Positions 44,186 to 45,209 of a DNA stretch of 45,209 nt are shown in pieces. Position 1 is the first letter of the stretch; every line of letters begins with the position of its first letter. The stretch lies in contig JAYMTL010000156.1 in assembly GCA_036897445.1 (NCBI GenBank), positions 1-45,209 of the forward strand, given 5' to 3'. The notes beneath the pieces are model-generated. The model had not been told where the DNA came from and made no database searches. It saw only the letters and a list, made by a program, of their open reading frames with translations. The position numbers and the translations under genes are program-made. Source of the stretch: Pelargonium tetragonum. Its lineage: Eukaryota > Streptophyta > Magnoliopsida > Geraniales > Geraniaceae.

Positions 44186-45209
44186 GCACCGCCCTGGGAG
44201 GAAGTCGAAATCCAATTCGTTGTATACTTTCTTACTTTCGCGCAGGGTCCTAGTTTGGGAGATAAGGTTTTTATATAAGCGATTCTATAACAGGGTCATA
44301 TTGACAAAAAGATTCCGGATAAATTAAAAGAAATTACAAAAGTTGGAGTCTTTATTCGCTTGCTCTAGGGGATAGGCTACTCGATTTAATTATAAGTTTG
44401 AATTTAGCCTCTAGTTTAGTATTATAACGTTCCTGTCCCAGTATATTTTGTCTTAAAGTAATTATACTAGCTATTTCCAATTCCACTGATTTACAGAGTA
44501 AAGCTCTTACCCTTCCTGTAATAGCAAAGGAAAATTTCTCATATACATATGAACAAAAGTAAAATAAAACACAAATTATAGTTAAAAAATGAAATAGAAG
44601 ACCCCCGGGTTAGAGAGTCCTTAAAGCGGCACATCCACTTACAAGAGAATAGGGATTATGGCTTTATATACTAGACTCTTTTGCTTGTGTTTATATCTCA
44701 GATTATACAGAAAAACTATAATGTTCAAAGAGTTCCAGTATCCTAATACAATTAAATTTTTATAGGACTATATCTCTTAAATATACTATAGTCTCACTGC
44801 AGAGAAAATCTTTAATAAGGGAACCTAGGTGGTGCAAGGCCTTGGAAATACTAAGTGATAATTCTTTTGAAATATTACTAAACCTTTTCTATTTTATTAC
44901 TTACAAAAGCAGCTAAATCCTATTTCTTTCTATATTTGTAAGTAGAGCTCCCGAGTAAGCAGTGTGCTAATTAAACTTTGAAGAATAAGTCTAACTACAA
45001 AAGAAATCCTTACTTTTCAAGCGTAGAGTACTTTTAGCTTATCCTTGTTTGTTTAAGTTGGATCATAGAACCATATAACTAAGTGAATTTGAATTGGAGA
45101 TCGATCAACAATTTTTCTTCTTTTTATGAGCGACAGCTTGGACTTTAAGTAAGAGGGATAAGAAAACAAATAAAGTGTCAAAGCAGCATACAAATTTTGG
45201 TATACTGTC
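44186..45209. other. Non-coding background to window end
   Basis: AT-rich, with no gene, tRNA or notable repeat seen. Confidence 0.55.

Overview
This window is AT-rich (about 35% G+C in lines I sampled by eye) and holds no protein gene that I can recognise. No reading frame exceeds about 115 codons. The frames that exist lie on both strands, often overlap, use scattered start codons and show no conserved domain, which is what chance gives at this composition. I saw no rRNA gene, no intron core, no CRISPR array and no transposon ORF.

The only well-preserved gene-like object is a tRNA-His(GUG) on the minus strand at about 17139-17212. Its body is of the plastid/cyanobacterial type. Around it are several decayed tRNA-like stretches: Met-like at 29412, Pro-like at 28909, Leu-like at 30590, Gly-like at 25291 and 19108, and weaker ones at 19389, 27060 and 44110. 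The Met-like one has a core very close to plastid elongator tRNA-Met. My best inference is a strongly expanded organelle genome, most likely the plastid of an alga. A plant or algal mitochondrion carrying plastid-type tRNAs, or organelle DNA inserted in a nucleus, is not excluded. The small repeat words (for example the reverse complement of CTTCGCACCTC, and the GTTACCGACTGAAGCG...GAGGTAAT hairpin) recall the short hairpin repeats that fill chlorophycean organelle genomes; that is inference.

Layout: most of the window (about 1.5-6.4, 9.5-18.4, 19.5-21.3, 22.1-26.2, 26.8-35.6, 36.7-40.8 and 41.1-45.2 kb) is a uniform non-coding background. It is studded with short near-palindromes of the form GG-N-CC (GGGCCC, GAGCTC, GGATCC, CCTAGG, GGAATTCC and imperfect versions such as AAGGA-GCT-TCCTT). 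Set into it are islands of a different texture (about 0.94-1.5, 6.4-9.5, 18.4-19.0, 21.4-22.1, 26.2-26.8, 35.6-36.7 and 40.8-41.1 kb). These have strong purine/pyrimidine or A+C strand bias and share words with one another in both orientations. All detected copies of a hairpin family (ATTACC...CAGTCGGTAAC) lie in them.

I do not see a working multi-gene system here. The points of interest are structural: the length of the gene desert, the palindrome-rich background, the related islands with their hairpin family, and the scatter of tRNA remnants.
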